Assembly: GCA_031256815.1 (NCBI GenBank)
Contig: JAIRPU010000036.1
Location: forward strand, 1 to 7,796
Length of the DNA stretch: 7,796 nucleotides
Direction of reading: 5' to 3'
DNA from: Spirochaetaceae bacterium
GTDB lineage: Bacteria; Spirochaetota; Spirochaetia; Treponematales; Breznakiellaceae
Shown here piece after piece: positions 6,817 through 7,796 of the stretch. Numbering within the stretch: position 1 is the stretch's first letter; every line of letters begins with the position of its first letter. The notes under the pieces are model-generated. The model saw only the letters and a program-made list of their open reading frames with translations. It ran no database searches and was not told where the DNA came from. A program made the translations under genes and the position numbers.

Positions 6817-6830
6817 GTTACACGGGGCTT
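6800..6830 (-). terminator. Strong intrinsic terminator between hsp20 and pyrK
   Basis: An 11-bp perfect stem (AAGCCCCGTGT at 6804-6814, ACACGGGGCTT at 6820-6830, 5-nt loop) is followed on the minus strand by a run of T overlapping the stem base (6805-6800). This is a textbook rho-independent terminator for minus-strand transcripts. It would end the hsp20 transcript and any RNA from the tandem promoters. The plus strand has only a mixed TTATTCTTTT tail and no gene needing termination there. Confidence 0.85.
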
Positions 6831-6914
6831 ATTCTTTTGTAATGATTTTTACATCTTTTTTAAATTAAGGAGTATTATGATGAAAACTTTTTTAACAAAA
6901 CTTTTCAGCACGCA
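6800..6914 (-). ncRNA. Candidate small RNA in the hsp20 3' region, or attenuated pyrK leader
   Basis: A near-consensus promoter (6949-6921) predicts a start near 6914, and an intrinsic terminator ends about 115 nt later, which is the size and layout of a small RNA gene. The body is unstructured and A/U-rich with an exposed ACUCCUU at about 6873-6867, complementary to a Shine-Dalgarno, a feature common in base-pairing regulators. Equally possible is a leader of the pyrK operon whose terminator is sometimes read through, since I find no good promoter between the terminator and pyrK. I recognise no known RNA family or riboswitch. Confidence 0.35.
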
Positions 6915-6919
6915 TAATA

Positions 6920-6984
6920 TAGTATAACACTATTTCAGTATTCTCTCAATAACAACCTTAACTGTTTTTAGTATAACACTATTT
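6920..6984. repeat. 16-bp direct repeat carrying both tandem -10 elements
   Basis: TAGTATAACACTATTT occurs exactly at 6920-6935 and 6969-6984, 49 bp apart. On the minus strand it reads AAATAGTGTTATACTA, containing the extended -10 TGTTATACT. The core TAGTGTTATACTA is an imperfect dyad (TAGT and ACTA ends), so it could also be an operator placed over each -10. The upper copy includes the hsp20 stop codon. Confidence 0.75.
6921..6949 (-). promoter_or_regulatory. Tandem promoter P2
   Basis: On the minus strand TTGAGA (6949-6944), a 17-nt spacer and TATACT (6926-6921), with TGT just before the -10. The predicted start is near 6914. It lies 49 bp downstream of P1, with the same spacer length and the same 16-bp box over the -10, which makes chance less likely than for a lone match in AT-rich DNA. 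Confidence 0.55.
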
Positions 6985-6998
6985 TGAATTTATTGCAA
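6970..6998 (-). promoter_or_regulatory. Tandem promoter P1, starting inside the end of hsp20
   Basis: On the minus strand TTGCAA (6998-6993), a 17-nt spacer and TATACT (6975-6970), with the -35 inside the last codons of hsp20 and the -10 just past its stop. The predicted start is near 6963. Its 30-bp promoter sequence aligns with P2 at roughly two thirds or more of positions, with the -10 half identical. Confidence 0.5.
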
Positions 6999-7434
6999 TA
7001 GCCCTTTTTTGAGATTCCGCGCGTTTTTTTATCTCCAGCGTTAGAAGCCCGTTTTTAAAATTCGCGTCAATCTGCGAAGGGTCTGCATTATCCGGCAATT
7101 TAAACGAGCGCGAAAAAGACTCTATGTAACGCTCCCGTAAAAGGTAGCTGCCTTCTGCATCCTTTTTTTCTGTGTTCTGACCGCTTTTTGACTCGATTGT
7201 CAGACTATTCCCATCAATATTTACTTCGACGTCCTTTTCGTCGTATCCGGGGAGCGCCGCTTCAAAAAAATAGCCGCTGTCTGTTTCGCGAACATCTACC
7301 AGTGGATAGCCGCTTAAACCCGCGTTTCCCTGCTTGGCTTCGCCCGGATGGTCAAAAAACGAATTGATGAGCCGGTCAATATCGACCAGAGTCCTTACGC
7401 TTTCCATCGGATGATACATAGTTAACGATTTCAT
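6979..7434 (-). CDS. Small heat shock protein, Hsp20 / alpha-crystallin family
   Basis: This 151-residue protein is an ATP-independent holdase that binds unfolding proteins in the cytoplasm and passes them to DnaK/ClpB. Its N-terminal arm includes IDRLINSFFD (19-28), a motif usual in bacterial members. The alpha-crystallin domain covers about 44-137, from YPLVDVRETD through LPGYDEKDVEVNIDGNSLTI to the hallmark ANFKNGLLTLEIKK (124-137). The C-terminal tail has the IXI motif IAI (146-148), which docks neighbouring subunits. Length is typical for Hsp18/IbpA-like proteins. The start is set by GAGG at 7443-7440 with a 5-nt spacer. It is a single gene between a sigma-54-type promoter upstream and an intrinsic terminator about 150 nt downstream. 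No CIRCE element is visible upstream. The leader is AU-rich and could weakly pair around the ribosome site, but I see no clear RNA thermometer. Confidence 0.93.
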   Translation of the reverse strand: MKSLTMYHPMESVRTLVDIDRLINSFFDHPGEAKQGNAGLSGYPLVDVRETDSGYFFEAALPGYDEKDVEVNIDGNSLTIESKSGQNTEKKDAEGSYLLRERYIESFSRSFKLPDNADPSQIDANFKNGLLTLEIKKRAESQKRAIAINSK

Positions 7435-7495
7435 AATAACCTCACAATTAATAAATTATTTTTTTTTAGACGCAACGCGCCTTTATTTATATAAC

Positions 7496-7511
7496 AGCAA
7501 AAAGCGTGCCA
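7496..7511 (-). promoter_or_regulatory. Sigma-54 (RpoN) promoter of hsp20
   Basis: The minus strand from 7511 to 7496 reads TGGCACG-CTTT-TTGCT, a full match to the sigma-54 consensus TGGCACG-N4-TTGCW, with the -24 GG and -12 GC correctly spaced. The predicted start is near 7485, leaving a leader of about 50 nt to the hsp20 ATG. Sigma-54 promoters need an ATP-dependent enhancer-binding protein, so hsp20 would be switched by a specific signal. A sigma-70 reading (TTGGCA, 15 nt, TATAAA) overlaps it but has a poor spacer. Confidence 0.75.
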
Positions 7512-7699
7512 AGTTACGCTGATTTTAATAAAAGTTAAAAAAGAACAGCTATTTTATTATTAAATAACAAGTTAGCAAATTCAGTTAAAACATGGCGTAT
7601 AAAATATTGATTTTTATGATTAAAGCGCGCTGTGTCATTTTTGCAATCGTGTATCAAAATTGTAAATTCTATGTGTCATAATGACGCGGTTTGTGATCT
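7512..7699. other. AT-rich upstream region of hsp20, possible enhancer sites
   Basis: No gene is supported here. An 8-bp direct repeat TGTGTCAT lies at 7631-7638 and 7672-7679 (41 bp apart, about four helical turns), and the second copy is part of the dyad GTCAT-A-ATGAC (7675-7685). These lie about 145-200 bp upstream of the predicted sigma-54 start, the usual distance for activator sites. AGCGCGCT (7624-7631) is a short palindrome. A 29-codon plus-strand frame (7592-7681) has no ribosome site. Confidence 0.3.
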
Positions 7700-7796
7700 T
7701 CAACCCTGCGGCGGCAGGTAATTGCGCGCCTATGGCCGCATTACGGCGGCCTTCTCGCAGGCGGCGGTATGCTTTGCACGCAAAGCATACCGCCGC
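7700..7796. repeat. GC-rich palindromic block ending in a perfect long hairpin (REP-like, cut by window edge)
   Basis: After AT-rich DNA the composition changes abruptly to GC-rich with several nested inverted repeats: CCTGC...GCAGG (7705-7718), GGCCGC...GCGGCC (7734-7751), and a perfect dyad GCGGCGGTATGCTTTGC (7761-7777) against 7780-7796 with only two bases between. GGCGG recurs in several places. The pattern suggests a dispersed palindromic element or mobile repeat, or a terminator for a gene beyond the edge. It ends exactly at the window edge, so its true extent is unknown. Reading frames entering from the right edge on both strands are low-complexity and not recognised. Confidence 0.5.

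Noticed and set aside
6920..6984. The 16-bp direct repeats as a target-site duplication of a small insertion
   Set aside because: The 33 bp between them have no terminal inverted repeats, and the repeats are better explained as duplicated promoter boxes with matched -35 elements.
7592..7796. Two plus-strand short frames (7592-7681, then 7681 to the edge) joined by TAATG
   Set aside because: Neither has a ribosome site; the second is a translation of the GC-rich palindromic block, and the overlap is probably chance. Sequence beyond the edge would be needed to reconsider.

Overview
This 7.8 kb window is a compact bacterial segment in which every convincing gene lies on the minus strand. Read in the direction of transcription (right to left) the order is: a small heat shock protein (hsp20), a dihydroorotate dehydrogenase electron-transfer subunit (pyrK), a fused phosphoribosylanthranilate isomerase / molybdenum cofactor guanylyltransferase (trpF-mobA), the LPS-transport pair lptA-lptB, an AMP-forming acyl-CoA synthetase, and the first 69 codons of a formate dehydrogenase (FDH-H type), which is cut by the left edge. 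Genes are of middling GC while the gaps are very AT-rich. LptA and LptB imply an outer membrane. FDH-H together with a MobA domain implies anaerobic, molybdopterin-dependent formate metabolism. A diderm anaerobe fits, and I lean weakly towards a Treponema-like spirochaete of the acetogenic termite-gut kind, from remembered gene repertoires only. The window alone cannot settle this.

Layout: 1-208 fdhF start, with a good promoter (TTGCCT, 17 nt, TATAAT) at 260-288. 316-2046 acyl-CoA synthetase, with no visible Shine-Dalgarno or clear promoter. 2134-3984 lptB, carrying an unusual low-complexity N-terminal extension of about 377 residues. 3987-4607 lptA, two bases upstream of lptB and coupled to it. 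4608-4717 a short control region in which a promoter sits inside a 14-bp perfect inverted repeat. 4718-5887 trpF-mobA, overlapping pyrK (5881-6762) by 7 bp. 6763-6978 a dense regulatory interval: tandem near-consensus promoters with a repeated 16-bp box at the -10, about 110 nt of AT-rich leader or small RNA, and a strong intrinsic terminator. 6979-7434 hsp20, with a full-consensus sigma-54 promoter at 7496-7511. 7512-7796 AT-rich upstream DNA running into a GC-rich block that ends in a perfect long hairpin at the window edge.

How the genes relate: pyrK serves pyrimidine synthesis, but no pyrD partner is next to it. The MobA domain could supply the guanine-dinucleotide form of the cofactor that the formate dehydrogenase needs, although six genes in a row need not be one operon. 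lptA-lptB is a classic envelope pair. The most interesting items are the TrpF-MobA fusion, the long disordered extension on LptB, the promoter enclosed by an inverted repeat before lptA, the tandem promoters plus terminator between hsp20 and pyrK (a small RNA or an attenuated leader), and the sigma-54 site before hsp20. All promoter and RNA calls were made by eye in AT-rich DNA and are predictions.
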